Part shown: positions 30,769 to 37,029 of the stretch, piece by piece
Position numbering within the stretch: the first letter of the stretch is position 1
Layout of the letters: each line of letters begins with the position of its first letter
Source of the DNA: an uncultured Bacteroidales bacterium
Lineage (GTDB): Bacteria > Bacteroidota > Bacteroidia > Bacteroidales > UBA4417
Direction: 5' to 3'
Assembly (NCBI GenBank): GCA_903946925.1
Contig: CAJAXK010000421.1
Location: 1 to 37,029, forward strand
DNA: 37,029 nucleotides
Program-made: the position numbers and the translations under genes
Notes under the pieces: generated by a model
Databases searched by the model: none
What the model saw: only the letters and a program-made list of their open reading frames with translations
What the model was told of the DNA's origin: nothing

Positions 30769-30863
30769 TGAATACAATGAATTGAAGGCAATTTCTATTC
30801 TCTTGTTTACCAAAAATTAAATAGAGACAATACATCACAGGCTAATCTTAAAACCAAATAAAA

Positions 30864-33299
30864 ATGAAAAAAACCATTACATACTTTTTTAAAATGCTAT
30901 TCGCCCTGCTGCTAATGGGCTGGAGTGGCAGTGTGTCGGCACAATATTCGGGAGGTGATGGCTCAATAGGGAATCCTTACCAAATAAATACTTTGACCGA
31001 TTTGGGTAATTTGAGTGCAAACAGTGGCGATTGGGCTTCTAATTTTATTCAAACTGCCGATATTGACGCATCTGCAACTAATAGTTGGGATTTAGGTCAA
31101 GGGTTTTTGCCTATTGCAAGCGGTTTAAGCTTCGATGGCAATTACGATGGCCAAAGCCATACAATATCAAACCTTTTTATTGATAGGCCGTCATCATTTG
31201 ATGTTGGATTGTTTGCGGTGGCTAGTGGTACCATAAAAAACCTTGGCCTTTTGAATGTTTCTATCACAGGGGCTAATTTTGTTGGAGCCATTGGTGGCCA
31301 AGTAAACGTTATAAATAATTGCTTTTCAACAGGTGCCGTTAATGGCGGTAATAATGTTGGTGGAATAGCTGGTTTTGTGGTAACTAGTAACAATTCCTTT
31401 TCAGCTTGTAATGTTACAGGTTTGGGCGATTTTGTCGGTGGGTTTGTTGGTACAGATGGTTCTGACTATATTACCAACTGTTATTCAACGGGTAGCGTTA
31501 TCGGAAATGCAAGTGTTGGTGGTTTCATCGGAACACTCACAGGCGTAATTGAGAATTGTTTTTCCTCAGGTAATGTATCAGGTATCACTGATGTGGGAGG
31601 CTTGGTTGGTATAGGTACAGGTGGAAACAATTGTTTTTGGGATATGCAAACCTCTGGACAAGCTATAAGTTCCGAGGGTGTTGGGAAAACTACCGCCCAG
31701 ATGAAAATGGCCAGCACTTATTTGTTTGATCCAAGCTTGGTTACACCTTGGGATTTAACTTTGGCCGGAAATGCTTGGGCTTTCGATGGTGGATATCCGT
31801 TTTTGAGATATGAAAGCAAAACACCTGCCAACGTATGGCTGGGAGGGTCAGCGGCTTGGGATTTAGCAGGCAACTGGAGCGAAGGCTCTGTGCCTGTTGT
31901 TGCAAACAATGTTTTTGTCACAAATGGAGGTTCTTTTCCATTAGTTAGTACTGCAAACAATGCATCAGCCAATCTCACAATCGAAAATGGAGGCGTACTC
32001 ACTCTGGCTTCTTCAGGTCAATTGACTGTTGCCGGTACCCTGATCAATAATACTGGTGTAACCGGCCTAATTGTTAACTCAGGTGGTTCGCTTATTGAGA
32101 ATACCGCTGGAGTAACTGCCACTGTTGAGCGTAATTTTGTAGGCGGGGAGTGGCATTTGATTTCCTCGCCGGTTTCAAATTCAGTTTCAGGGATGTTCTT
32201 AGGTAAATATCTACAGGAACTCAATGAAGCCACAAATTCTTATTCCGATATCACAACAAGTGCAGTTCCTCTTACTCCTGCAAAAGGTTTCGCGATTTTT
32301 GATGCTGCAGGGTTTACAGCGCAATATGCTGGGCCACTTAATACAGCAGATAAAACATTTAATTATACTTTCTCGGGTTCATTGCCAAGCGAAGGGTACA
32401 ATCTAGTTGGTAATCCTTATCCTTCGAGCATTGATTGGGATTTGGTTGTTAAACCAGGTACGCTTAACCATGCTACTTACCGTCATGTAAATGCTTCTAC
32501 ATGGGCAACATACAATGATGGGGTAGGAACTCCGCTTTCGACCGAAAAATATATTGCTCCAGGTCAAGGTTTTCTTGTTCAAGCAACAGGCAACGGTACT
32601 TTAACTTTTACAAATGCAGCAAAGGCTCACAATGCTACCGAATTTTATAAAAATTCAAATGAAACTATCAACAATTTAGTCAGGTTGCAGGTTACAGGAA
32701 ATGGCTATTCCGATGAGGCTGTTGTACGTTTCCTTTCGGATGCTACTGCTGAATTTGATGGGAAATACGATGCACATAAATTGTATGGAACTGTTAACGA
32801 AGCTCCTCAAATATACACTATTGGCAGTACACCGTTGGCTATTAACGCTTTGCCTGAGACCAGTTCTGTGCCTGTTGGGGTTCATGTTGGGGTTACCGGC
32901 TCATTTACAATAGCCGCCACCGAAATGAAAGATTTGAAGTATGTTACCCTCGAAGACATCAAGACTGGGGTTTTTACCGATCTGTCTGTTAAGCCTTATA
33001 CTTTCAATTTTACGGCTGGTGAAAACGAACAAAGGTTTGTATTGCATTTCAGTGCCCTTGCAGTGAATGAAACGGAGAGCGTTTCCGCAAATGTTTACAG
33101 CAACAACCAAACTGTTTATGTTAACATGAAAGATCAGGTTAAAGGCGACATTTCGATTTATGATATTTCCGGCAAATTGGTTACTACCAAATTAGGTGTG
33201 CAGGGAATGAATGAGATAAGCATTGCAACCACCGGAAATTATATTGTGAAGGTGATTACCAAGGGTAATACTATGGTTAAGAAAGTGTTTATTAATTAA
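30864..33299 (+). CDS. T9SS-secreted protein with GLUG repeats
   Basis: 811-residue exported protein. Residues 1-26 form a signal peptide (ending VSA, then Q). After the SGGDGSIGNPYQI opening and a beta-helix-like stretch (IQTADIDAS, FDGNYDGQSHTISNL), residues ~125-250 contain GLUG-type repeats (VGGIAG, VGGFVG, VGGFIG, VGGLVG alternating with NCYSTG/NCFSSG). The segment then ends with GYPFLRY, the usual close of such modules. The middle (~318-400) has WLGGSAAWDLAGNWSEG and ENGGVLTLASSG motifs common in Bacteroidota surface proteins. A GYNLVGNPYPSSIDW motif sits near 510. The last ~75 residues look like a T9SS type A domain (ISIYDISGKLV, NYIVKVITKG, VKKVFIN). Export to the surface is likely; function is unknown, possibly adhesive. 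The next gene starts 92 bp downstream, with no clear terminator between them. Confidence 0.88.
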   Translation: MKKTITYFFKMLFALLLMGWSGSVSAQYSGGDGSIGNPYQINTLTDLGNLSANSGDWASNFIQTADIDASATNSWDLGQGFLPIASGLSFDGNYDGQSHTISNLFIDRPSSFDVGLFAVASGTIKNLGLLNVSITGANFVGAIGGQVNVINNCFSTGAVNGGNNVGGIAGFVVTSNNSFSACNVTGLGDFVGGFVGTDGSDYITNCYSTGSVIGNASVGGFIGTLTGVIENCFSSGNVSGITDVGGLVGIGTGGNNCFWDMQTSGQAISSEGVGKTTAQMKMASTYLFDPSLVTPWDLTLAGNAWAFDGGYPFLRYESKTPANVWLGGSAAWDLAGNWSEGSVPVVANNVFVTNGGSFPLVSTANNASANLTIENGGVLTLASSGQLTVAGTLINNTGVTGLIVNSGGSLIENTAGVTATVERNFVGGEWHLISSPVSNSVSGMFLGKYLQELNEATNSYSDITTSAVPLTPAKGFAIFDAAGFTAQYAGPLNTADKTFNYTFSGSLPSEGYNLVGNPYPSSIDWDLVVKPGTLNHATYRHVNASTWATYNDGVGTPLSTEKYIAPGQGFLVQATGNGTLTFTNAAKAHNATEFYKNSNETINNLVRLQVTGNGYSDEAVVRFLSDATAEFDGKYDAHKLYGTVNEAPQIYTIGSTPLAINALPETSSVPVGVHVGVTGSFTIAATEMKDLKYVTLEDIKTGVFTDLSVKPYTFNFTAGENEQRFVLHFSALAVNETESVSANVYSNNQTVYVNMKDQVKGDISIYDISGKLVTTKLGVQGMNEISIATTGNYIVKVITKGNTMVKKVFIN

Positions 33300-33391
33300 G
33301 ACCAAGAGAGGGGTGACGATCGACAAGGCGACCGGAAACTCCAACCCCCAAAACTAAGCCCTTTTTAAAACGAATTTAACAACAAAAAAAT

Positions 33392-33625
33392 ATGAAACGA
33401 AACCTAAAAGTATTACTCATAGCTGCATTTTTGGTAACAGCACCTTTGCTTATTCTTGCCCAGCCACATCCAAATGGAGGCAATAATCCCAATGCTGGCG
33501 GCACTACCAACAATCCGGTTGGGCCAAGTGCGCCTATTGGCAATGGCACTATTATTTTGCTTGTGCTTGCAGCAGCTTATGGTAGCCGCAAAGTATACGA
33601 AGCGCGGGAAACTGCAGGGGAATAA
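33392..33625 (+). CDS. Small exported protein with a PID-CTERM-like C-terminal anchor
   Basis: 77 residues. Residues 1-23 are a signal peptide ending ILA before Gln24. Residues 25-47 are a Pro/Asn/Gly-rich linker. From residue 48 comes PIGNG, then a short hydrophobic helix (TIILLVLAAAYG), then a basic tail (SRKVYEAR). This layout resembles the short Bacteroidota proteins with a Pro-Ile-Asp/Gly-type C-terminal sorting signal (PID-CTERM). It follows the GLUG-protein gene on the same strand and precedes a good terminator, so the two may share a transcript. It could alternatively be a simple membrane-anchored peptide. The tail family assignment is from memory of the pattern, not a search. Confidence 0.65.
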   Translation: MKRNLKVLLIAAFLVTAPLLILAQPHPNGGNNPNAGGTTNNPVGPSAPIGNGTIILLVLAAAYGSRKVYEARETAGE

Positions 33626-33660
33626 GCAGGCATTAAACTGAACCATTAGTGTTCGGTGTA

Positions 33661-33711
33661 AAAAGCAACACAGTTATCCAGTTTTGATGGATTGCTGTGT
33701 TGTTTTCATTT
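33661..33711 (+). terminator. Rho-independent terminator after the 77-residue protein gene
   Basis: CAACACAG (33666-33673) pairs with CTGTGTTG (33695-33702). The stem extends outward through one G-U pair and three A-T pairs, encloses a 21-nt loop, and is followed by TTTTCATTTTT. It lies 36 nt after the stop codon. The remaining bases up to 33828 show no gene. Confidence 0.7.
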
Positions 33712-33828
33712 TTGTGATACATTGATTTTGTCGAATGCAAACAAAAACCAAAGGCGCAATCCCTTGTATTGTGGCAGAAACTTCAATCAGGATTTCAGGA
33801 TGTATAAGAGTTTTAGGATGAATTGTCT

Positions 33829-34425
33829 TTAACCCCTTTTCCTCAAACACATCATTCTTTCTGCCTCGGAAAGATCATTTTGTGTATTCACATTCATAAA
33901 AAGGTCTTTATGGTAAAACCCTAATTCGTTATTGATAACCAACTTGTTGATGCTGATTTCGTCAAATAAGTCTGGCAGTTTGTAATTTTCTTTTTTGATA
34001 TAATTGCTTAAAATTTCCAGCACTGATAAATGGTAAAACCCACAAAGAGGTTCGTAATGGCGGTTGCCTTCGTAAGGGACTGCAACCTGATAACCTTTGG
34101 ATTTTTCCAAAATATGGGATAACAATTCATTGGAAACAAAGGGCAAATCGCAGGAAAGCACAAGGTTTTTCTCTGTTTTGCTCTGCCGCATGGCCGAATA
34201 AATCCCTCCCATGGGGCCAATCCCTGGAAATTCATCAGCAACAACTTGATAACCAAATGGATGGTATGCATCCGATGACGAACTTATTAAAATATTGCTG
34301 CAAATTCCTGATAGAACTTCAATTGCATAGCCAATCAACGGTTTCCCGCAAAGTAACTGCAAACCTTTATCAGTTCCCATTCGAGAGCTTTTCCCACCAG
34401 CAAGGATTATTCCGGTTACTTCCAT
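33829..34425 (-). CDS. mobA: Molybdenum cofactor guanylyltransferase
   Basis: 198-residue nucleotidyltransferase that joins GMP from GTP to molybdopterin, giving the guanine-dinucleotide form of the cofactor; cytoplasmic. The N-terminal signature LAGGKSSRMGTDKG (residues 8-21) is the GTP-binding loop. CDLPF (92-96) contains the Mg-binding Asp, and NVNTQND (178-184) is the C-terminal MobA motif. Length is normal for the family. No other molybdopterin gene is in the window, so it stands apart from its pathway. It lies on the minus strand, converging with the surface-protein genes and downstream of queA. Confidence 0.93.
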   Translation of the reverse strand: MEVTGIILAGGKSSRMGTDKGLQLLCGKPLIGYAIEVLSGICSNILISSSSDAYHPFGYQVVADEFPGIGPMGGIYSAMRQSKTEKNLVLSCDLPFVSNELLSHILEKSKGYQVAVPYEGNRHYEPLCGFYHLSVLEILSNYIKKENYKLPDLFDEISINKLVINNELGFYHKDLFMNVNTQNDLSEAERMMCLRKRG

Positions 34426-34444
34426 TTCGATTGGTTATTCATTA

Positions 34445-34452
34445 CAAAATTA
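34445..34452 (-). promoter_or_regulatory. Candidate -7 box (TAATTTTG on the minus strand) for mobA
   Basis: The minus-strand TAATTTTG fits TAnnTTTG and sits about 20 nt before the mobA ATG. A TTG at a 21-nt spacing lies inside the left arm of the adjoining inverted repeat, so that repeat may supply the -33 element. Confidence 0.4.
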
Positions 34453-34458
34453 TTCAAC

Positions 34459-34621
34459 AAACCACATTAGGCACAATAGGGCACAGTAGAAATTGCAGTT
34501 TTAGTATTATTGTTGGGATTCAAATCTAAGAAAACCAAATAGCAAATATCTATTGTATCGAATTGTTTCCAGCAATCACTTTTAATCTTGTTCTATGTGT
34601 CCTATTGTGCCTACTGTGGTT
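34459..34621. repeat. Inverted repeat (~30-bp arms) between queA and mobA
   Basis: The left arm 34459-34488 and right arm 34593-34621 are reverse complements with 27 of 30 positions matching (one gap, two mismatches), separated by 104 bp. The arms carry GGCACAATAGG-type wording. The element fills most of the 212-bp gap; its right arm starts 17 nt after the queA stop. It may be a small non-autonomous element or an RNA fold in the queA 3' end. No target-site duplication was identified. Confidence 0.6.
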
Positions 34622-34637
34622 CGAAAAATTAGCATGT

Positions 34638-35894
34638 TCATTGTTGTAAGGTAGTATAAAGTTTGTGCTTGAAAAACAGGCAGCTATCGCCATAACTCAG
34701 GAAACGGAAATTGTTATTAATGGCATAATCATAAGCCGTTTTCCAGTTGTCACCAACAAATGCAGCTACTAAAAGCAACAACGTACTGCGTGGTTGGTGG
34801 AAATTGGTAATAATCGCATCCGGGATATGATAGGTATAACCGGGAGCTATCAATAGGGCCGTTTGGCCGTGTAGCTCAGTCAGATTGTATTTTTTGAGGG
34901 TGTCAACCACACATTGAAGCGCCATTTCGGTTGAAATCCGCTCTTCAGGAAAGTTAATATATGGATCCCATTGTTCGATAGATAGGGTATGGGATTTGGC
35001 AGGTTGCCGCAGCCATTTAACGCCTTGCCAATACACACTCTCCAAAGTGCGCACGGTTGTTGTACCAACAAGAGTAATATGCTTTCCTTTGTGAAGTAGG
35101 ATTTCCTTAATGAGTTTCAGTGGAACAATAACTTGCTCGCTATGCATGTGATGATTTTCGATGGTTTCGGAACTGACCGGTTTAAATGTGCCGGCTCCAA
35201 CATGCAAAGTCACTGATAATGTTTTGATATTTTTTTTAGCTAAATCTGCGAGCACGTTTGGTGTAAAATGCAGGCCTGCAGTCGGAGCGGCAACCGAGCC
35301 ATCGTTTCGTGCGAAAACGGTTTGGTATCGGCTGTTGTCATTATCCGAAGCTTCCCTTGAGATATAAGGAGGCAATGGTATTTTGCCAAAATAATCAAGA
35401 ATTTGTGCAAACGATAATTGTTGGGGTTCCCATGAGAAACGTACAAAAAATGCCGTTTCGGTCCTTTCTACGAGTGATGCTCTTAATGTAACTGGTGTGC
35501 CATCTATTTCGCCATCAAGCGATAAAGGTCCCGATTTCCAACGGCGGGCATTGCCGACAAGGCATTTCCAGGTGCAGCTTTGTTTTTGCTGAAAAGCCAG
35601 TTGAATATCGTTGGTTGGCTCAAAAGGCTCAAGGCAAAAAATTTCGATATGCGAACCTGTAGATTTTTGAAATATAAGCCTTGCATGTACAACACGGGTT
35701 TCGTTCGAAATCAGCAGGCTGTCAGTAGGCAAATGCGATGCAATGTTTGCAAATGTATCTTCCGAAAGAGCGTTGTCCTTTAAAACAAGCAATTTCGATT
35801 TGTCGCGGACTTCAAGTGGAAATTGGGCAATCAGTTTATCTGGCAAAGGATAATTATACTCCTCGATTCGGATATTGCGCAGTTTTTCAAGCAT
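34638..35894 (-). CDS. queA: S-adenosylmethionine:tRNA ribosyltransferase-isomerase
   Basis: Transfers and isomerises the ribosyl moiety of S-adenosylmethionine onto 7-aminomethyl-7-deazaguanine at the wobble position of GUN-anticodon tRNAs, making epoxyqueuosine. Visible family blocks: LPDKLIAQFPLEVRDKSKLL (18-37), ISNETRVVHARL (62-73), PLPPYISR (173-180), RYQTVFA (189-195), GSVAAPTAGLHFTP (199-212), LHVGAGTFKPV (230-240), HMHSE (249-253), VGTTTVRTLE (276-285) and TNFHQPRSTLLLLVAAF near the C-terminus. At 418 residues it is longer than the usual ~350. The extra length is partly a longer segment after residue 286, as in the long QueA form of Bacteroidota. No other queuosine gene is nearby. 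Confidence 0.95.
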   Translation of the reverse strand: MLEKLRNIRIEEYNYPLPDKLIAQFPLEVRDKSKLLVLKDNALSEDTFANIASHLPTDSLLISNETRVVHARLIFQKSTGSHIEIFCLEPFEPTNDIQLAFQQKQSCTWKCLVGNARRWKSGPLSLDGEIDGTPVTLRASLVERTETAFFVRFSWEPQQLSFAQILDYFGKIPLPPYISREASDNDNSRYQTVFARNDGSVAAPTAGLHFTPNVLADLAKKNIKTLSVTLHVGAGTFKPVSSETIENHHMHSEQVIVPLKLIKEILLHKGKHITLVGTTTVRTLESVYWQGVKWLRQPAKSHTLSIEQWDPYINFPEERISTEMALQCVVDTLKKYNLTELHGQTALLIAPGYTYHIPDAIITNFHQPRSTLLLLVAAFVGDNWKTAYDYAINNNFRFLSYGDSCLFFKHKLYTTLQQ

Positions 35895-35919
35895 TTTACG
35901 ATAAAATATTTCGGGTGCG

Positions 35920-35927
35920 CAAAGTTA
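35920..35927 (-). promoter_or_regulatory. Candidate -7 box (TAACTTTG on the minus strand) for queA
   Basis: TAACTTTGCG on the minus strand is a close match to the Bacteroidota -7 element. It sits 26 nt upstream of the queA ATG, which predicts a very short leader. No clear -33 TTG at the usual spacing. Confidence 0.5.
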
Positions 35928-35989
35928 CATTTTTGGGATTTGAAAGTAGATACATTTTGAAAACTGTTTGCATAACACTTCCAAACTGA

Positions 35990-36604
35990 CTATTCTTTTA
36001 AAGCTACCATCAAAAAGATTGGGTATTCGATAACTTCACCATTTTCCTGGGTTTTCGAAATGCTATAACATTTTTGGTGTTTTACTTTACTGAAACCGTT
36101 TTGTGTAAGTAGGTTTGCTAGATTTTCAACATCAAACCCAAGATGCCCGGTAAAACCATCGCCATGGAAAGAGCCATCCTCGGAGTATAAATCTGCGATT
36201 GCAATATATCCACCTGGATTTAATAAGGCATGGAATTTGGCAAGCATCAAATCAATATCTCCAACATGGTGCATGACCATTTGGTTATATGCTATATCAA
36301 ATCTTTCTTCATAATCTTCCTTTTCGAGGTCGAAAAAGAGAGGTTTCATGTTGCTGACATGCTGTTCAGCAATTTTTTCTTCTGTAACCAGGGTCATCTC
36401 ATGGGAATTATCCATCAAAGTAATTTCCGAAAATTTATCCTTTAATGCGAAACTCAACAAGGCCGTTCCAGAACCATATTCAAGGGCTTTCATCCCATCC
36501 TGAATCGGAATTAGCTGCAGCATTGCTTTTGCTACGGCTTCCGACCTATCAATATATCGTTGATTTTTGTCCCAATCACGGGCTTTGGCATCAAATTCAC
36601 TCAT
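35990..36604 (-). CDS. Class I SAM-dependent methyltransferase
   Basis: 204-residue Rossmann-fold methyltransferase; cytoplasmic, substrate unknown. Motif I is ALEYGSGTALLSF (40-52) with the glycine-rich SAM loop. The acidic residue after strand 2 is in TLMDNS, motif III-like AYNQMVMHHV follows, and LNPGGYIAIADLY is the usual post-motif segment. The C-terminal part is typical of small Methyltransf_11/25-type enzymes. It begins the minus-strand group; queA follows after 95 bp but has its own candidate promoter. UbiE/COQ5-like or small-molecule methylation are possible, but nothing local decides between them. Confidence 0.88.
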   Translation of the reverse strand: MSEFDAKARDWDKNQRYIDRSEAVAKAMLQLIPIQDGMKALEYGSGTALLSFALKDKFSEITLMDNSHEMTLVTEEKIAEQHVSNMKPLFFDLEKEDYEERFDIAYNQMVMHHVGDIDLMLAKFHALLNPGGYIAIADLYSEDGSFHGDGFTGHLGFDVENLANLLTQNGFSKVKHQKCYSISKTQENGEVIEYPIFLMVALKE

Positions 36605-36610
36605 GGGATT

Positions 36611-37009
36611 AGTTAATGGTTAAATGTAAAATGGTTAATAGTTCGTGCTATTTGATATTTCCAAACAAGTGAACCCTGATATAGTTTTGAAAACTTCATG
36701 TACAGAAGCATCTTTCGCATCAATCACCAAAGGGTTTTGAAGAATCCAGCTTTACTGACTTGGAAACTTGGATGGCGTATTAATGAAGCAAGAAGTTAAT
36801 GGTTAAATGGGAAATGGTTAATAGTTCGTGCTATTTAATATTTCCTAACAAGTGAACTCTGATATAGTTTTGAAAACTTCATCTACAGAAGCATCTTTCG
36901 CATCAATCACCAAAGGGTTTTGAAGCATCCAACTTTCCTGACTTGGAAACTTGGATGGCGCATTAATGAAGCAAGAAGTTAACGGTTAAATGGAAAAGGG
37001 TTAATAGTT
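36611..37009. repeat. 183-bp tandem direct repeat (two full copies plus a fragment)
   Basis: Copy 1 is 36611-36793, copy 2 is 36794-36976, and a third partial copy starts at 36977 and loses similarity near 37009. Period is exactly 183 bp. By eye about 10 mismatches separate the two full copies (~94-95% identity) with no gaps. The start of the unit is an AT-rich GTTAATGGTTAAATG stretch; the rest reads as decayed coding sequence on the minus strand. It occupies almost all of the 425 bases right of the methyltransferase gene. Confidence 0.85.
36635..36970 (-). pseudogene. Duplicated C-terminal gene remnant, possibly P-loop-kinase-like
   Basis: Each 183-bp repeat encodes on the minus strand a peptide beginning FINxPSKFPSQ and continuing LQNPLVIDAKDASV then FKTIS. 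Copy 2 (36970-36845) ends at a TAG. Copy 1 (36787-36635) has an internal TAA after SKFPSQ and reads on to a later TAA. Stops also precede each piece. The NPLVID...SVxEVxKTI pattern recalls the C-terminus of adenylylsulfate-kinase-type P-loop kinases, a weak resemblance. No start codon or N-terminal domain is present, so a live gene is unlikely. Confidence 0.35.
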
Positions 37010-37029
37010 CTCGATCTACAATTTTTTCA

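Noticed and set aside
30638-30838. 66-codon minus-strand frame after the giant gene
   Set aside because: It contains the giant gene's terminator and the promoter box of the next gene; no protein-like features.
33300-33391. Possible terminator between the GLUG-protein gene and the 77-residue gene
   Set aside because: GGGGT (33310-33314) and ACCCC near 33344 could pair, but the stem is only 5 bp, the loop is long and no T-run follows closely.
36845-36928. 27-residue minus-strand small protein (starting MLQNPLVID) as a real gene
   Set aside because: Its start codon is absent in the sister repeat (Ile there), and the longer shared frame looks like a truncated C-terminus rather than a small gene.

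Overview
The window looks like chromosomal DNA from a member of the Bacteroidota, probably a Bacteroidales/Marinilabiliales-like lineage. The evidence is: signal peptides ending in Ala-X-Ala-Gln, type IX secretion (T9SS) C-terminal sorting domains, a SusC-like/OMP_b-brl outer-membrane barrel, GEVED, SprB-type and GLUG repeats in secreted proteins, candidate TAnnTTTG -7 promoter boxes, and weak or absent Shine-Dalgarno sequences. No rRNA, tRNA, CRISPR array, transposase or phage gene was recognised.

Layout. Positions 1-3187 carry, on the plus strand, the 3' part of a secreted 1-Cys peroxiredoxin and a TonB-receptor-like beta-barrel protein. Positions 3188-3813 are non-coding, with a long imperfect palindrome and the likely promoter and leader of the next gene. 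Positions 3814-30603 are one uninterrupted reading frame of 8929 codons, 72% of the window. It encodes a giant T9SS-exported surface protein of roughly 0.9 MDa. A strong terminator follows at 30623. Positions 30864-33625 hold a second T9SS cargo protein with GLUG repeats and a 77-residue signal-peptide/C-terminal-anchor protein, closed by another terminator. On the minus strand, converging on these, lie mobA (33829-34425), queA (34638-35894) and a class I methyltransferase (35990-36604). The right end (36611-37009) is a 183-bp tandem repeat holding decayed coding sequence.

The giant protein appears to have grown by in-frame duplication at several scales. In order it has: a signal peptide; four GEVED units, three of them followed by two FN3-like domains; a duplicated 513-residue block centred on a glycine-rich domain; three more GEVED-FN3 units; PKD-like repeats, with a LamG domain nested inside one Ig-like domain; two abutting 1846/1845-residue copies of a PKD/Ig/metal-loop/CARDB/SprB super-module; a duplicated ~338-residue tail block; and the T9SS type A domain. 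The super-modules contain four copies of a ~120-residue cysteine-containing module that I cannot assign to a named family.

How the genes work together: by inference, the giant protein, the GLUG protein and the 77-residue protein are an envelope/surface set for adhesion or matrix formation. The peroxiredoxin and barrel protein are a separate envelope pair. The minus-strand genes are housekeeping (molybdopterin cofactor, queuosine tRNA modification, a methyltransferase). No catalytic domain was recognised in the giant protein, so its role is structural or adhesive by inference only.
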